From contig OY970376.1 of NCBI GenBank assembly GCA_963718755.1, forward strand, positions 496,001-560,000: a stretch of 64,000 bases of DNA, written 5' to 3'. Position 1 is the stretch's first letter; the number at the start of each line of letters is the position of its first letter. Below, one piece after another: positions 10,018-19,318 of this stretch. A program made the position numbers and the translations under genes. Under the pieces are notes generated by a model. That model was given only the letters and a program-made list of their open reading frames with translations, was not told the origin of the DNA and did not search any database. Source of the stretch: VRUE01 sp963718755 (GTDB taxonomy: Bacteria > Actinomycetota > Thermoleophilia > Solirubrobacterales > 70-9).

Positions 10018-10076
10018 AGCAAGGCCTGATTCTAGGGCCATGGCCGCGGGTCCGCGGCGGCTAATGTTCGCTGCCC

Positions 10077-10598
10077 GTGAGCACCCGCGCCTTCCTCGCC
10101 TTTCTCGCCGTCTGTGCCGTCATCGGCCTGCTCGGCTTCGGCCTGCTGAGCAAGGGCGAGACCAAGATCGCTTTGGGCGAGCCGGTGCCCGACCGGGAGC
10201 TGCCCGTCCTCGGCGGCCCCGGCGAGGCCTCGATCGCCGATTACCGTGGCCGCTGGGTGCTGGTCAACCTCTGGGCCTCCTGGTGCGGCCCCTGCCGTCA
10301 AGAGGCCCCGGACCTGGACCGCTTCGCGCGGCGCTACCGCGAGCGCGAGGTCAGCGTGCTCGGCATCAACGTGCAGGACAACAGCGACGACGCGCTCGCC
10401 TTCCTGCGCGACTACGGCGTGGCCTACGAGCAGCTGCGCTCGGTCGGCGACGAGCGCAGCGCGGCCTTCGGCTCCACCGGCGTGCCCGAGAACTTCCTCG
10501 TCGACCCACGGGGGCGGCTGGTGCTGATCTGGCGGGGGCCGGTCGACGGCAGGTTCCTCGAGGAAAACGTCGTGCCCCTGGTCGAGGGTCGCTCGTGA
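10077..10598 (+). CDS. ccmG: Thiol:disulfide oxidoreductase CcmG/DsbE (thioredoxin-like)
   Basis: Membrane-tethered thioredoxin-fold reductant that keeps apocytochrome c haem-site cysteines reduced during System I maturation. One N-terminal membrane helix (FLAFLAVCAVIGLLGFGLL) is followed by a thioredoxin domain with WASWCGPC near residue 72 and the cis-proline loop GVPENFLVDP. The 173-residue length fits. The GTG start was chosen because it directly precedes the membrane anchor. It overlaps ccmH by GTGA, so the two are one unit. Confidence 0.93.
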   Translation: MSTRAFLAFLAVCAVIGLLGFGLLSKGETKIALGEPVPDRELPVLGGPGEASIADYRGRWVLVNLWASWCGPCRQEAPDLDRFARRYREREVSVLGINVQDNSDDALAFLRDYGVAYEQLRSVGDERSAAFGSTGVPENFLVDPRGRLVLIWRGPVDGRFLEENVVPLVEGRS

Positions 10599-11062
10599 GC
10601 CGAGCCGCAACCGTGTTCGCCGCGGTCCTATCGCTGCTGGTGCTCGCCGCCCCCGTCTGGGCAGCCACTCCACAGACGAGCATCAACGACGTCGAAGACG
10701 AGGTGATGTGCCCGATCTGCGGCACCCTGCTCGAGCTGGCCGGATCGCCGCAAGCGCAGCGCGAGCGAGCCCTGGTCAGACGGCTGATCGCCGACGGCAA
10801 GAGCAAGGATGAGATCAAGGACGCCCTCGTCGCCCAGTACGGGCGTCAGGTGCTGGCGCTGCCGGGCGGCTCCGGCTTCGACCTCTCCGCCTACCTGGTA
10901 CCGGCGATTGCCTTCGTCGTCGCCGTGGTGGCGCTGGCGATCGGCGTGCGTCGCTGGCGCCGGGCGAGTAAAGCGCCCGGCCCTGGAACCGCGGCGTCGA
11001 AGGGCCCGCAGGGCGAGGATGCCGAGCGGCTCGAGGCCGACCTCGCCCGCTATGACCTCTAG
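10595..11062 (+). CDS. ccmH: Cytochrome c maturation protein CcmH
   Basis: Membrane-anchored thioredoxin-like or thiol-handling subunit of the System I haem lyase, 155 residues. A signal or first membrane segment (VFAAVLSLLVLAAPVWA) precedes the CcmH domain, which contains the family motif MCPICGTLLELAGSPQA and the downstream KSKDEIKDALVAQYGRQVL helix pair. A second membrane helix (YLVPAIAFVVAVVALAIGV) follows. The family usually has LRCxxCQ; the CPIC pair is intact here. Translationally coupled to ccmG. Confidence 0.93.
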   Translation: MSRAATVFAAVLSLLVLAAPVWAATPQTSINDVEDEVMCPICGTLLELAGSPQAQRERALVRRLIADGKSKDEIKDALVAQYGRQVLALPGGSGFDLSAYLVPAIAFVVAVVALAIGVRRWRRASKAPGPGTAASKGPQGEDAERLEADLARYDL

Positions 11063-11079
11063 TCGACGCCGGGATCCGG

Positions 11080-11697
11080 CTAGTTCTGGACGACCAACCC
11101 GGTGACCGGCACCGGCAGCTTGTGCCTCGCCTCGGCGGCGGTGACGCAAGCGAGGCTCGCGTCGACCAGTCCCAGCAAGGACCTGAGCGCGTACTCGTCG
11201 GCCAGCGGCGGGCCGTCGATCACCAGCAGGTCGTAGCCGGCGCGCAGGCCCTCGATCGCCCGGCGAAAGCCGTCCGAGGCGAACAGCGCCGCGCCGTCCC
11301 CGGCCGGACGACCGGCGACAACGCAGACCAGCGGCTCGGTGGCCGCGGCGGACCCGGGGCCGGCGAGGACGACGGGCTTGAGGATCTCCTCCACCTCGGC
11401 GCCCCCACGCAGGTACTCGTGGAGCCCCGGAGCATTGGCCAAGCCGAGGGCGTCGGCGAGGCCCGGGTCGGCCAGGTCGCACTCGACCAGCGCCGTGCGG
11501 GTCCCCGCCGCGGCCGCCGCGGCCGCCAGCCCGGCTGCTGCCTGCCTGCGCCCGGAGGCCCCACCGGTCATCAGCACCACATTGGCTCCGCCAAGCTTCT
11601 CCAGCAACCCCCCGAATGCCGTCAGGTCGCCACGGCGCAGCGTCCCCATCCGCAGGCCGGATGAGGACCGGGCGGGGATCTCCGCCAGGACCTTCAC
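11080..11697 (-). CDS. Degenerate ParA/CpsD-like P-loop protein
   Basis: 205 residues resembling the cytoplasmic ATPase of bacterial tyrosine kinases or ParA/MinD proteins. Visible elements are an initial strand and P-loop position (VVLMTGGASGRRQAAAGLA), a Walker A'-like strand (ALVECDLADPGLADALGL), the NAPGLHEYLRGG segment typical of CpsD, and a Walker B strand (YDLLVIDGPPLADEYAL). The Walker A motif lacks the GK(S/T) lysine, so ATP binding in the normal way is doubtful. The GTG start overlaps the argS stop as GTGA. It has no tyrosine-rich tail. Role unknown. Confidence 0.6.
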   Translation of the reverse strand: MKVLAEIPARSSSGLRMGTLRRGDLTAFGGLLEKLGGANVVLMTGGASGRRQAAAGLAAAAAAAGTRTALVECDLADPGLADALGLANAPGLHEYLRGGAEVEEILKPVVLAGPGSAAATEPLVCVVAGRPAGDGAALFASDGFRRAIEGLRAGYDLLVIDGPPLADEYALRSLLGLVDASLACVTAAEARHKLPVPVTGLVVQN

Positions 11698-13328
11698 ATC
11701 TTCTCGGGGGCGGAGATGCCGAGCAGGTCCAGCGAGGAGGCGATCGTCTGCTGGGTGAGCTGGCAGAGCCCGAGGCGCGAGCGCTCGACCCCCTCGCCCT
11801 CGGCGCCGACCACCTGGCAATCGCGGTAGAAGGCATGGAAATCGGCTGCGACCGCGGTGGCGTAGGCGCAGATCCGGTGAGGGGCACGCCGAGCCGCCGC
11901 CTCGCGAACCTCATCCGGGAATTCGAGCAGGCGCTTGACCAGGTCGCGCTCCGCCGCCGTCAGCGGCGTGCCCGGGGTCTCGGCGCCCGCCTCCCCCGCC
12001 TCGCCGCCGGCTTTGCGCAGGATGCTGGCGATCCGCGCGTGGGCGTACTGCACGTAGTAGACCGGATTGTCGCTGGACTCGCGTCGCGCCAGCTCCAGGT
12101 CGAGGTCGACCGTGGTGTCGTGGCTGCGCCAGAGCATGAACCAGCGGACCGCGTCGACGCCGATGTCGTCGACCAGGTCGTCCAGCGAGACGAAATCGCC
12201 GCTGCGCTTCGACATCTGCGACCGCTCACCCGACTCGACGATGTGGACGAGGCGCATGATCAAGGCCTCGAGAACCTCGGCGTCGAAGCCGAGGGCCGCG
12301 ATCGCGGCCCGAATGCGGGGTGCGTAGCCATGGTGGTCGGCGCCGAGGACGTTGATCAGGTGCTCGAAGCCCCGCTCCAGCTTGTCGCTGTGGTAGGCGA
12401 CGTCGGCGGCCAGGTAGGTCGGCTCGCCGTCGGCCCTGATCAAGACGCGGTCCTTGTCGTCGCCGAACTCGGTGCTGCGCAGCCACAGGGCCCCATCGCT
12501 CTTGTAGGTGTGGCCGCGCTGCTCGAGCCGTTCGAGCGCCTGCTCGACCTCACCGCTCACGTAGAGGCTGCGCTCCGAGAACCAGTTGTCGAAGTCGACC
12601 CCGAAGCGCTCGAGCGTGGCTCGTACGCCTTCGAGGATCAGCTCGACCCCACGCTTGCCGACGGCCTCGGCATTGGCCGGATCGACCCCCTCCCCCTTTA
12701 GCCGCTCCGCCAGATCGGCGATGTAGTCACCTTCGTAGCCATCCTCGGGAGGCTCGCCGCCGGTCATCGCGGCGGCGATCGAAGCGGCGAAGCGCTGCAC
12801 CTGGCCACCCGCGTCGTTGACGTAGTACTCGCTCTCGACCTCGTGACCGGCTGCCCGCAAGAGGCGGACCAGGGCATCGCCGTAGGCCGCGTGACGGCCA
12901 CCGCCCACATGCAGGGGGCCGGTCGGGTTGGCCGATACGTACTCGACCAGGATCCGTTGCGGCGATTCGACCGGCGCGGGGCCGAGGCTCTCGCCCGCAG
13001 CCGCCAGCCGCCCCATCGCCCGCCGATACCACTCATCGGAGAGGAAGAGGTTGACGAAACCAGGACCGGCGACCTCGATCCGCTCGACGCTGTTCGAGGA
13101 GCCCAGTTCGCGCTCGAGCTCGGCTCCCAGGCGCGCCGCGACATCGCGCGGGGCTTCGCCCAGTGGCGCCGCCAGCAGCATCGCCGCGTTGGAGCTGTAG
13201 TCGCCCAGCTCGGCCTTCGGCGGGCGGTCGAGCGTCGGCTCAGGACCGATCGGCTCGCCGTCGCGCAGCGCCCGCGCCGCGTCCTGGACAGCGGCGTGCA
13301 GCTCGGCTATCGAGTCGGTGGGGCTCAC
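11694..13328 (-). CDS. argS: Arginyl-tRNA synthetase
   Basis: Class I aminoacyl-tRNA synthetase charging tRNA-Arg, 544 residues. The N-terminal Add-1 domain (residues 1-90) is followed by the HIGH-equivalent SANPTGPLHVGGGRHAAYGD near residue 120, the YYVNDAGGQ segment, the KMSKS-equivalent QMSKRSGDFVSLDDLV near 375, and an alpha-helical anticodon-binding domain ending in HAFYRDCQV. The GTG start gives VSPTDSIAELH; a longer upstream frame runs antisense through the phosphoesterase gene and was rejected. It is followed by the P-loop-like gene. Confidence 0.96.
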   Translation of the reverse strand: MSPTDSIAELHAAVQDAARALRDGEPIGPEPTLDRPPKAELGDYSSNAAMLLAAPLGEAPRDVAARLGAELERELGSSNSVERIEVAGPGFVNLFLSDEWYRRAMGRLAAAGESLGPAPVESPQRILVEYVSANPTGPLHVGGGRHAAYGDALVRLLRAAGHEVESEYYVNDAGGQVQRFAASIAAAMTGGEPPEDGYEGDYIADLAERLKGEGVDPANAEAVGKRGVELILEGVRATLERFGVDFDNWFSERSLYVSGEVEQALERLEQRGHTYKSDGALWLRSTEFGDDKDRVLIRADGEPTYLAADVAYHSDKLERGFEHLINVLGADHHGYAPRIRAAIAALGFDAEVLEALIMRLVHIVESGERSQMSKRSGDFVSLDDLVDDIGVDAVRWFMLWRSHDTTVDLDLELARRESSDNPVYYVQYAHARIASILRKAGGEAGEAGAETPGTPLTAAERDLVKRLLEFPDEVREAAARRAPHRICAYATAVAADFHAFYRDCQVVGAEGEGVERSRLGLCQLTQQTIASSLDLLGISAPEKM

Positions 13329-13373
13329 GGCCCCATCGTATGGACCGGAACTCGCCCGGGTACGCTGGCCGCC

Positions 13374-14120
13374 GTGCGCATAGCCACTATCAGCGACGTC
13401 CACGCCAACCTGCCCGCGCTCGAGGCCGTGCTGGAGGCGATCGAGAAGGCCGAAGTCGACGAGATCTGGTGCCTCGGCGACGTGATCGGCTACGGGGCAG
13501 AGCCCGACGAGTGCACCGAGCTGGTGCTCGATCGCTGCTCGCTCTGCCTGGTTGGCAACCACGACCTCGCGGTCTTGGGTGCCCTCGACATCGCCGCCTT
13601 CTCGGAGGCCGCCGCGGCAGCGGTCGAGTGGACGCGTGCGAACGTCGCCGAGCAGAGCTTGGCGATGCTCCGGGAGCTGGAGCCCCAGGGCGAGCGCGAG
13701 GGCATTGCCCTCTTCCACGCCTCCCCCCGAGACCCGATCTGGGAGTACGTCCTCTCCGCGGAGCAGGCAAGCGCCTGCTTCGACGCACAGGGATCGCGGA
13801 TCGCTCTGATCGGTCACTCGCACGTCTCCCTCTTCTTCGTGCGGCCGGCAAGCGAGGAGTCGGGTGGCGGGGAGATCCGCGGCGCCCAGTCGAGCGACGA
13901 CACCCTCCTCGACCTAGAGACCGGCACCTGGTTGATCAACCCCGGCAGCGTCGGCCAGCCGCGCGACGGCGATCCTCGCGCCGCCTGGCTGGAGCTCGAC
14001 ACGAGCGAGCAGACCGCCCGCTTCCACCGCGTCGGCTACGACGTCGAGCGTGCCGCCACGTCGATCGCCGCCGCCGGACTGCCGCGGCGCCTGGCCGACC
14101 GTCTCCACGTCGGCTCGTGA
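13374..14120 (+). CDS. Metallophosphoesterase (YfcE/MJ0936-like)
   Basis: Calcineurin-type di-metal phosphoesterase, 248 residues. The metal-binding motifs appear in order: IATISDVHANLPAL (D-x-H), WCLGDVIGYGAEPDEC (GD), LVGNHDLAV (GNHD), then ALIGHSHVSLFF (GHSH) and the C-terminal LINPGSVGQPRDGDPRA signature. This subgroup includes cyclic-nucleotide and phosphodiester hydrolases of unsettled substrate. The start codon is GTG, 45 bases from the divergent argS start. The last 50 residues contain a helical addition (VGYDVERAATSIAAAGLP). Confidence 0.9.
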   Translation: MRIATISDVHANLPALEAVLEAIEKAEVDEIWCLGDVIGYGAEPDECTELVLDRCSLCLVGNHDLAVLGALDIAAFSEAAAAAVEWTRANVAEQSLAMLRELEPQGEREGIALFHASPRDPIWEYVLSAEQASACFDAQGSRIALIGHSHVSLFFVRPASEESGGGEIRGAQSSDDTLLDLETGTWLINPGSVGQPRDGDPRAAWLELDTSEQTARFHRVGYDVERAATSIAAAGLPRRLADRLHVGS

Positions 14121-14181
14121 GCTGATGACGCTCAGATGCAGGGAAATTCTGCGCCGGAGAGCGTTCTCTAGACTCGCCCCG

Positions 14182-14754
14182 ATGCCTCGCTCGCTCGCCC
14201 TCGCTCTTGTGGCCCTCGCCGCCCTCGGCCTCACAGCCTGCGGCGAGGAGGACGCCCAGCTCCTGCCCGGTGGGACGGCGCGCGAGATCACCGCAAACCT
14301 CGACACCGTGCAGCAGCTCTCCGACGAAGGCGATTGCGTCGGGGCCGAAAGCGCTGCCCAGCAGGTCGGCGAACAGATCGAAGCGCTGGAAGGCGTCGAC
14401 CGCAAGCTCAAGGTCGCGCTCGAAGACGGCGCCGCACGGCTCGAGGAAGTGATCGTCGAATGCGAGGAATCGACGACCGAAGCCGTGGCCCCGGCGGAGA
14501 TCCCCCCCGAAGACGAAGAAGAAGACGAAGAAACGGAAGGGAAGGAAAAGAAGCCGAAGCCCGACAAGGGCGAAGAGGGGCCCGAAACGCCGAAAACCTC
14601 GCCCTCCCTGCCGCCGCAGGCCAACGGCGAAGGCAAAGGCCTTGAAAAAGGCGGCGGGCCGCCCCCCAGCGAAGAAGAAGCGCCCGAAGAAGGCGGGGCC
14701 GAAAGCCCGTCGGGCGGGGTCAGCCCGGGCAGCCCGGCAGGCGGGGGCGAATGA
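14182..14754 (+). CDS. Acidic, low-complexity lipoprotein
   Basis: 190 residues. The signal peptide ends in a lipobox (LGLTAC, lipidated Cys about residue 20). Residues 25-95 form a helical globular part with two cysteines (EGDCVGAES and VIVECEES), and the rest is a disordered tail rich in Glu, Pro, Lys and Gly. Unlike neighbouring genes it uses many GAA codons in that tail. The stop overlaps the start of the Ser/Thr kinase gene by ATGA, so the two proteins are likely made together; the lipoprotein may be a partner or target of the kinase. I do not recognise a family. Confidence 0.78.
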   Translation: MPRSLALALVALAALGLTACGEEDAQLLPGGTAREITANLDTVQQLSDEGDCVGAESAAQQVGEQIEALEGVDRKLKVALEDGAARLEEVIVECEESTTEAVAPAEIPPEDEEEDEETEGKEKKPKPDKGEEGPETPKTSPSLPPQANGEGKGLEKGGGPPPSEEEAPEEGGAESPSGGVSPGSPAGGGE

Positions 14755-15974
14755 TGGAGACGGGTGCTCTCTCGGGTCGCTACGACCTCGGCGACCGGCT
14801 CGGCTCAGGCGGGATGTCGAACGTCTACCGGGCCACCGACCTGACCCTCGAGCGCACGGTCGCGGTCAAGATCCTCGCCGAGCACCTCTCCGACGACGAG
14901 CGCTTCGTCGCCCGCTTCCGCCGCGAGGCCCTGGCCGTCGCCAAACTGATCCATCCCAACATCGTCCAGGTCTACGACACCGGCCTCGACGATGGTCGCC
15001 ACTACATCGTCATGGAGTACGTCGAGGGCCGCTCCGGTGCGCAGATCCTGCAGCGCCAGGGCCCGCTCGAGCCCGAGACCGCAGCGGAGGCCGGCATCCA
15101 GGCCTGCGCCGGTCTCGACTACGCGCACCGGCGCGGGATCATCCACCGCGACGTCAAGCCGGGCAACTTCATGGTCACGGGGGGACCCGTCGCCAGCGGT
15201 CCGATGACGGTCAAGCTGACCGACTTCGGCATCGCCCGGGCGATCGAACAGACGCGGATCACCCAGGTCGGCTCGGTGGTCGGCACCGCCGCCTACCTGG
15301 CCCCGGAGCAGGTCCGCGGCGAGGAGGCGACGCCGGCGACCGACGTCTACGCGCTCGGCGTAGTCCTCTACCAGTTCCTCACCGGCCGCCTCCCCTACGA
15401 GGGCTCGACCCTCGCCGAGCTGGCCGTGCGCCAGCAGAACGAGCGCCCCCTGCCCCCCAGTACCTATAACGATGAGGTGCCGGAAACGCTGGGTGGCGCG
15501 GTTCTGCGAGCGCTGGAGGGCGACCCGGCTCGCCGCTACGCCAGCGCCGACGAGCTGGCCAGTGGCCTGCAGCTGGGTCTGCAGGGAGAGGACGTGACCC
15601 TGCCGCTCGAAGAGGGCACGGCAGCCACCAACGTCCTCGGCACCGAGGAGGCAACGCGCCGCCTCGACCAGACCGAACGCACCGAGTGGCGCCCGGCGTC
15701 GCCAAGCCGCCGGCCCGTGGCGCGGGCACCACAGCAAGCTCCATCTCCTCCACCGGTTGCGGTTCAAGCTCCAAAAAGACGCGGCGCTTTCTCTCGCTTT
15801 GCACGATTTGTACTTGCAGTCGTAGCTCTAGTCCTGATCGCCGCTGCGGTGGCGGCAGCAGTGATCATCGCGACGGATCAAGCGACGGGAGTTCGAGCAA
15901 CCGAAGTCGCCGGCGACTCCGTCGATCGTGTGGTCGAAGAGTTCAAGGAACTCGTCCAGAAGAACACCGAATAG
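14751..15974 (+). CDS. Membrane Ser/Thr protein kinase (PknB-like, no PASTA)
   Basis: 407 residues. The Hanks-type kinase domain fills residues 8-270: glycine loop GSGGMSNVYRA, catalytic lysine in VAVKIL, catalytic loop HRDVKPGNF, DFGIARA, and the activation segment VVGTAAYLAPEQV. A Pro-rich linker and one membrane helix (FVLAVVALVLIAAAVAAAVII) near residues 355-378 follow, and a short outside tail of about 25 residues. Most actinobacterial relatives have PASTA or other sensor domains outside; here the extracellular part is too small to be one. Co-translated with the preceding lipoprotein, which may supply the sensing part. Confidence 0.92.
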   Translation: MMETGALSGRYDLGDRLGSGGMSNVYRATDLTLERTVAVKILAEHLSDDERFVARFRREALAVAKLIHPNIVQVYDTGLDDGRHYIVMEYVEGRSGAQILQRQGPLEPETAAEAGIQACAGLDYAHRRGIIHRDVKPGNFMVTGGPVASGPMTVKLTDFGIARAIEQTRITQVGSVVGTAAYLAPEQVRGEEATPATDVYALGVVLYQFLTGRLPYEGSTLAELAVRQQNERPLPPSTYNDEVPETLGGAVLRALEGDPARRYASADELASGLQLGLQGEDVTLPLEEGTAATNVLGTEEATRRLDQTERTEWRPASPSRRPVARAPQQAPSPPPVAVQAPKRRGAFSRFARFVLAVVALVLIAAAVAAAVIIATDQATGVRATEVAGDSVDRVVEEFKELVQKNTE

Positions 15975-16000
15975 CAAGGTACGGCAGCCGTGCATATCCG

Positions 16001-19000
16001 TCAGCGTTTGTGCTTGCCTGACCTCTTCTTGCGACCGCAGTCATTCTGCATCCGTGGCCTCAGATTCGCCTTCTTGCCGTTCTGGCCGTTGAACGTGGCA
16101 GCCGCGAAGTAACGCCTCGCGCAGAGGTTGCGGCTGTTGATGACCAGGCCGCGCTTGCCCCCGAACAGCTCCAGGCGGAACTTCGACACTGGCGCATCGG
16201 GGACGAAGTCGAAGGTGTTTCGCAGCGCGCCTTTGACCGAGTCGGTGCGGCCGGCCAGCTCGATGCGGATCGGCTGGTAAGCGGGTCCCCGCAGGTCGAC
16301 GATCAGGTCGGGCAGCTTGTTGTTGGACGAGCGCAGGTAGACGTTGCCGGTCAGGGGGTAGTCGAGCAAGGGAGTGATCGCGGTCGCCCTGCCGTAGATG
16401 GAGCCCTTGGGGCAGGCCTCAGCCGCGAACTGGACTCTGGTGCATACCGTCCGGATGTGGCTTTGATCCAGGAACGAGGACCTTGGCAGCCTTACCGCAG
16501 CGCGGGCGATGTTGGCTTCGCCTTCCCGCGCGGTAAGCGTCGCGATCAGCTTCGGGTTTTCGGCCCGCCTGGTGCCCCCCTTGAGCCGAAGGGCCAGCTT
16601 GGGTGCGAAGTCCAGGCCGCGGCAGCCGCCGACCCGGAAGGGGCTGAGGAGGGGCGCGACCTGCCCTGCCAGGCTGATCGCCTCGCCGCCCACCGTCATC
16701 GGTTCGCAGTTGGTCGGGTTGCGGGTGAAGTTGGGCCTGTCCGCGTTGACCGAGATGCTCCGTACATCCAGCGGGATGCCTTGGAGGATGGTCGGCAACG
16801 GGTCCGAGGCGACCGTGACCTGGGCCGTCTGCGGATTGACGTTGAGCGCGGCCCTGACCACTACCGTGCCAAGGTCGAAGGGCCCCGCCACCGCCGGGGT
16901 GACGACCGCCAGGCTGAGCGGCGCGCCTTTGTAGGGGCCGGCCAGATAGGCCCTGCCCTGGACGTAGACGGGGCTTGAGCCGGCGCCGGCGCCGACGTTG
17001 GCGGTGCCAACCTGGCTTGCGGCCGGACAGGACGCGTCGGCTCGCTCCGCGGCGCCCGGCCTGGCGCCGGCGGCGGCGATCGCCGACTCGGGGCAGTAGG
17101 GGACGCCGGCAAGCTTGCCGACCAGCCCCTGCGGCAGCGCGACGTTCAGGCCGCGCAGGATCTGAGAGCCGTCCTCGCGCTGTAGGTTCGTCACGAGGGT
17201 GCTGAAGGAGGCGGCGACCGGAGCGAGCGTGCCTGCCGAGAAGCCGGGCCCGTGCGGCTGCGCCCCTTCGCCGGCTGCGCAGGGCCCGCCACCGGGGGCG
17301 GTGCTGACCCCGAAGGGGTCCGACGGGGTCGCGTCGGGGCCGGATTCCGGCGCCGACCAGGGCTTCAGCTCGGTCGTCGTGGTGTAGGTGCCGCAGGTCG
17401 CCGGGGTGCGCAGCGGCGCCCGTGGGCCGTCGAAGAACTCGACCGTGAAGTCTTCGAAGGGAAGCTGCGGATTGTCTGCGAAGCGCGTGATGAGCCGCCC
17501 GGTCACCGGGTCGGGGATGACGTGGCCCGCCAGCTTCACCACTATGCCGCTCTGCGGGTCATGGAGGGCGATGTAGATCGCCAGCAGCGAGTCGAACGGG
17601 TTGTCGTTCTGCGCCGCCACGTACACGGCGCCCCCGACCGGATGGTCGAGCAGTGGCGTGTCGACCTCCACCGAGCCGACCTTGGAGGCATCCGGGCAAC
17701 TGGCCGGCTGCGGGCCGTTCAGGTCGATCTGAGCCGGGGAGCAGGCGGCAAGGCCGCCCGCCGAGGCAGGATTGACCGTGACGCCCTCCGGCAGAATCAC
17801 CACCGCATTGCGCAGGTCGGCCTGGGCCAGCAGGTTCGGGTCGTCGTTCTGGAGCATGTGCAGGTTGAAGCGCAGGCCGCTGGGGCTGTCGGCGACCGTG
17901 GTATGCGGCACGGCGGAGATCGTCGGGCTGAAGTCCAGCGCCGCGCAGTTGACCAGGGCCGGTTCGCTTGAGCTCGCATTCGCAAAGACGCCCGGGTTGG
18001 TCCAGGTATCGAAGCTCATCTGCGTGAGGAGCGGCGACTCACATGACGTCGGTGACCTCAGGAACCGCTTGACCGCAACGCCGGGCGCGCAGGAGCCAAG
18101 CGAGTAGGGGCGGCTTTCGACGTTTGGATTCAGGCAGCTGCCCCGCACAGCATTGTGACGCGAGTCGGAGGGAACGCCCCAGACGATCACCGTCGCGGCG
18201 CTCACACGCTCGATCTCGGTCGTGTTCCGTACGAAGGCGGTGATTCCGTAGTCCCCGCCGGTCCGCAGCTCCGTGTTGACGTAGAAAGGCGCGCCGAGCA
18301 CCTGGAAGCCGAGCTGCGCCGGCATCCCTTTGGGCGGCACGAGGTTGTAGAGCGGCACGGGGATGGTCCCGCCGCGCCCTTCGAGCTGCTCGACGACCAC
18401 GAGCCCGACGGCGGAGCCGTCTGGGCACTCGTTCTGGACGACAACCGAGCCGGGGACAGGTTCTACGGCGTGTGACGTGTTGAATTGCTGGGCGGTGCAG
18501 CGTGAGGCCACGGTCGGGTCGCCGACCAGGCCCGGCGGCAAGGCGACGCGAACGTCCTTGACGTCTCCCCCAGCGGGATCGAAGAGACGCGAGTCCGCGG
18601 AGGACGATGGTGAAGAAGGAAACCTCGGCCTGGTGTTCACGGCGAAGCTGGTCACGTACTGGTTCGGGATCGAGCCCGCCCCGCGGTTCGACTGGCCGTC
18701 GGCTCCGAGGAGGGCGGCGCCGAAATCCGTGAATCCCGCGGGCGCCGGTCCAGAGCTGGCTTTGTTCTGGGAAGTCGTGGAGGCCGACCCTGCGCCGCCG
18801 CCTTTGACTTCGGCGACATTGGTGAGGTCGGTCCCCTCCGCCCCAGCGGGGGTGGAAACCAGAACTACCATGCGCAGCTGTTCAGCGGGCGCCAGCACCG
18901 TCGGTTCCACCGCTTCGGGCACTTCCTCCGGGACCGTGCAACGCACGGTTTCCACTGCGCCGGAAGCTTCGACCTCACACAGTTCCGAAAAGGACCCCCA

Positions 19001-19318
19001 TGCGCTTTCGGGGCCGCGCAAGGGCAGTTCGACGTCCTTCACCGTCAACCCGGCGGGCACGGTGTCGGTCAACGTGATCGGGCTGCCGTCGGTGGTGGCA
19101 CCCCCCGTGTTGGTCGCCCGCACTTCATACTGATACCGACCGACTTCGTCGCCGGGAGTGAAGTGGGTCGGAGCGGGCAGCGAGCGGATGGTCCACGCCG
19201 GCGCGGGATCGGTGGTCGCCGCCGATGCGGACGCGGCGAGAGCGCCGGCCAGAGCCGTGGCAAGGGCGAGGACGCCCAGCACGTCGCGGCAGCGAGAGCT
19301 CTTCGCGAGGGCGGTCAT
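16001..19318 (-). CDS. Giant secreted repeat protein
   Basis: 1105 residues from an ATG whose ATGA overlaps the stop of the upstream NHL gene. The signal peptide (VLGVLALATALAGALAASASA) is followed by a DUF11-like beta domain (YQYEVRATNTGG, LTDTVPAGLTVKDVELPL). After that comes the same array of cysteine-bearing beta segments as in the 6504-9482 protein, e.g. LPPGLVGDPTVASRCT, LPEGVTVNPASAGGLAACS, LPQGLVGKLAGVPYC, and the shared YKGAPLSLAVVTPAVAGPF block. The C-terminus is basic (RKKRSGKHKR). The upstream extension of this frame to 19594 lies inside the neighbour gene and is not used. Function unknown; cell-surface location inferred. Confidence 0.83.
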   Translation of the reverse strand: MTALAKSSRCRDVLGVLALATALAGALAASASAATTDPAPAWTIRSLPAPTHFTPGDEVGRYQYEVRATNTGGATTDGSPITLTDTVPAGLTVKDVELPLRGPESAWGSFSELCEVEASGAVETVRCTVPEEVPEAVEPTVLAPAEQLRMVVLVSTPAGAEGTDLTNVAEVKGGGAGSASTTSQNKASSGPAPAGFTDFGAALLGADGQSNRGAGSIPNQYVTSFAVNTRPRFPSSPSSSADSRLFDPAGGDVKDVRVALPPGLVGDPTVASRCTAQQFNTSHAVEPVPGSVVVQNECPDGSAVGLVVVEQLEGRGGTIPVPLYNLVPPKGMPAQLGFQVLGAPFYVNTELRTGGDYGITAFVRNTTEIERVSAATVIVWGVPSDSRHNAVRGSCLNPNVESRPYSLGSCAPGVAVKRFLRSPTSCESPLLTQMSFDTWTNPGVFANASSSEPALVNCAALDFSPTISAVPHTTVADSPSGLRFNLHMLQNDDPNLLAQADLRNAVVILPEGVTVNPASAGGLAACSPAQIDLNGPQPASCPDASKVGSVEVDTPLLDHPVGGAVYVAAQNDNPFDSLLAIYIALHDPQSGIVVKLAGHVIPDPVTGRLITRFADNPQLPFEDFTVEFFDGPRAPLRTPATCGTYTTTTELKPWSAPESGPDATPSDPFGVSTAPGGGPCAAGEGAQPHGPGFSAGTLAPVAASFSTLVTNLQREDGSQILRGLNVALPQGLVGKLAGVPYCPESAIAAAGARPGAAERADASCPAASQVGTANVGAGAGSSPVYVQGRAYLAGPYKGAPLSLAVVTPAVAGPFDLGTVVVRAALNVNPQTAQVTVASDPLPTILQGIPLDVRSISVNADRPNFTRNPTNCEPMTVGGEAISLAGQVAPLLSPFRVGGCRGLDFAPKLALRLKGGTRRAENPKLIATLTAREGEANIARAAVRLPRSSFLDQSHIRTVCTRVQFAAEACPKGSIYGRATAITPLLDYPLTGNVYLRSSNNKLPDLIVDLRGPAYQPIRIELAGRTDSVKGALRNTFDFVPDAPVSKFRLELFGGKRGLVINSRNLCARRYFAAATFNGQNGKKANLRPRMQNDCGRKKRSGKHKR

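Noticed and set aside
13329..13823. N-terminal extension of argS
   Set aside because: It would run antisense through the metallophosphoesterase gene, whose metal motifs are complete; ArgS normally starts at the chosen GTG.
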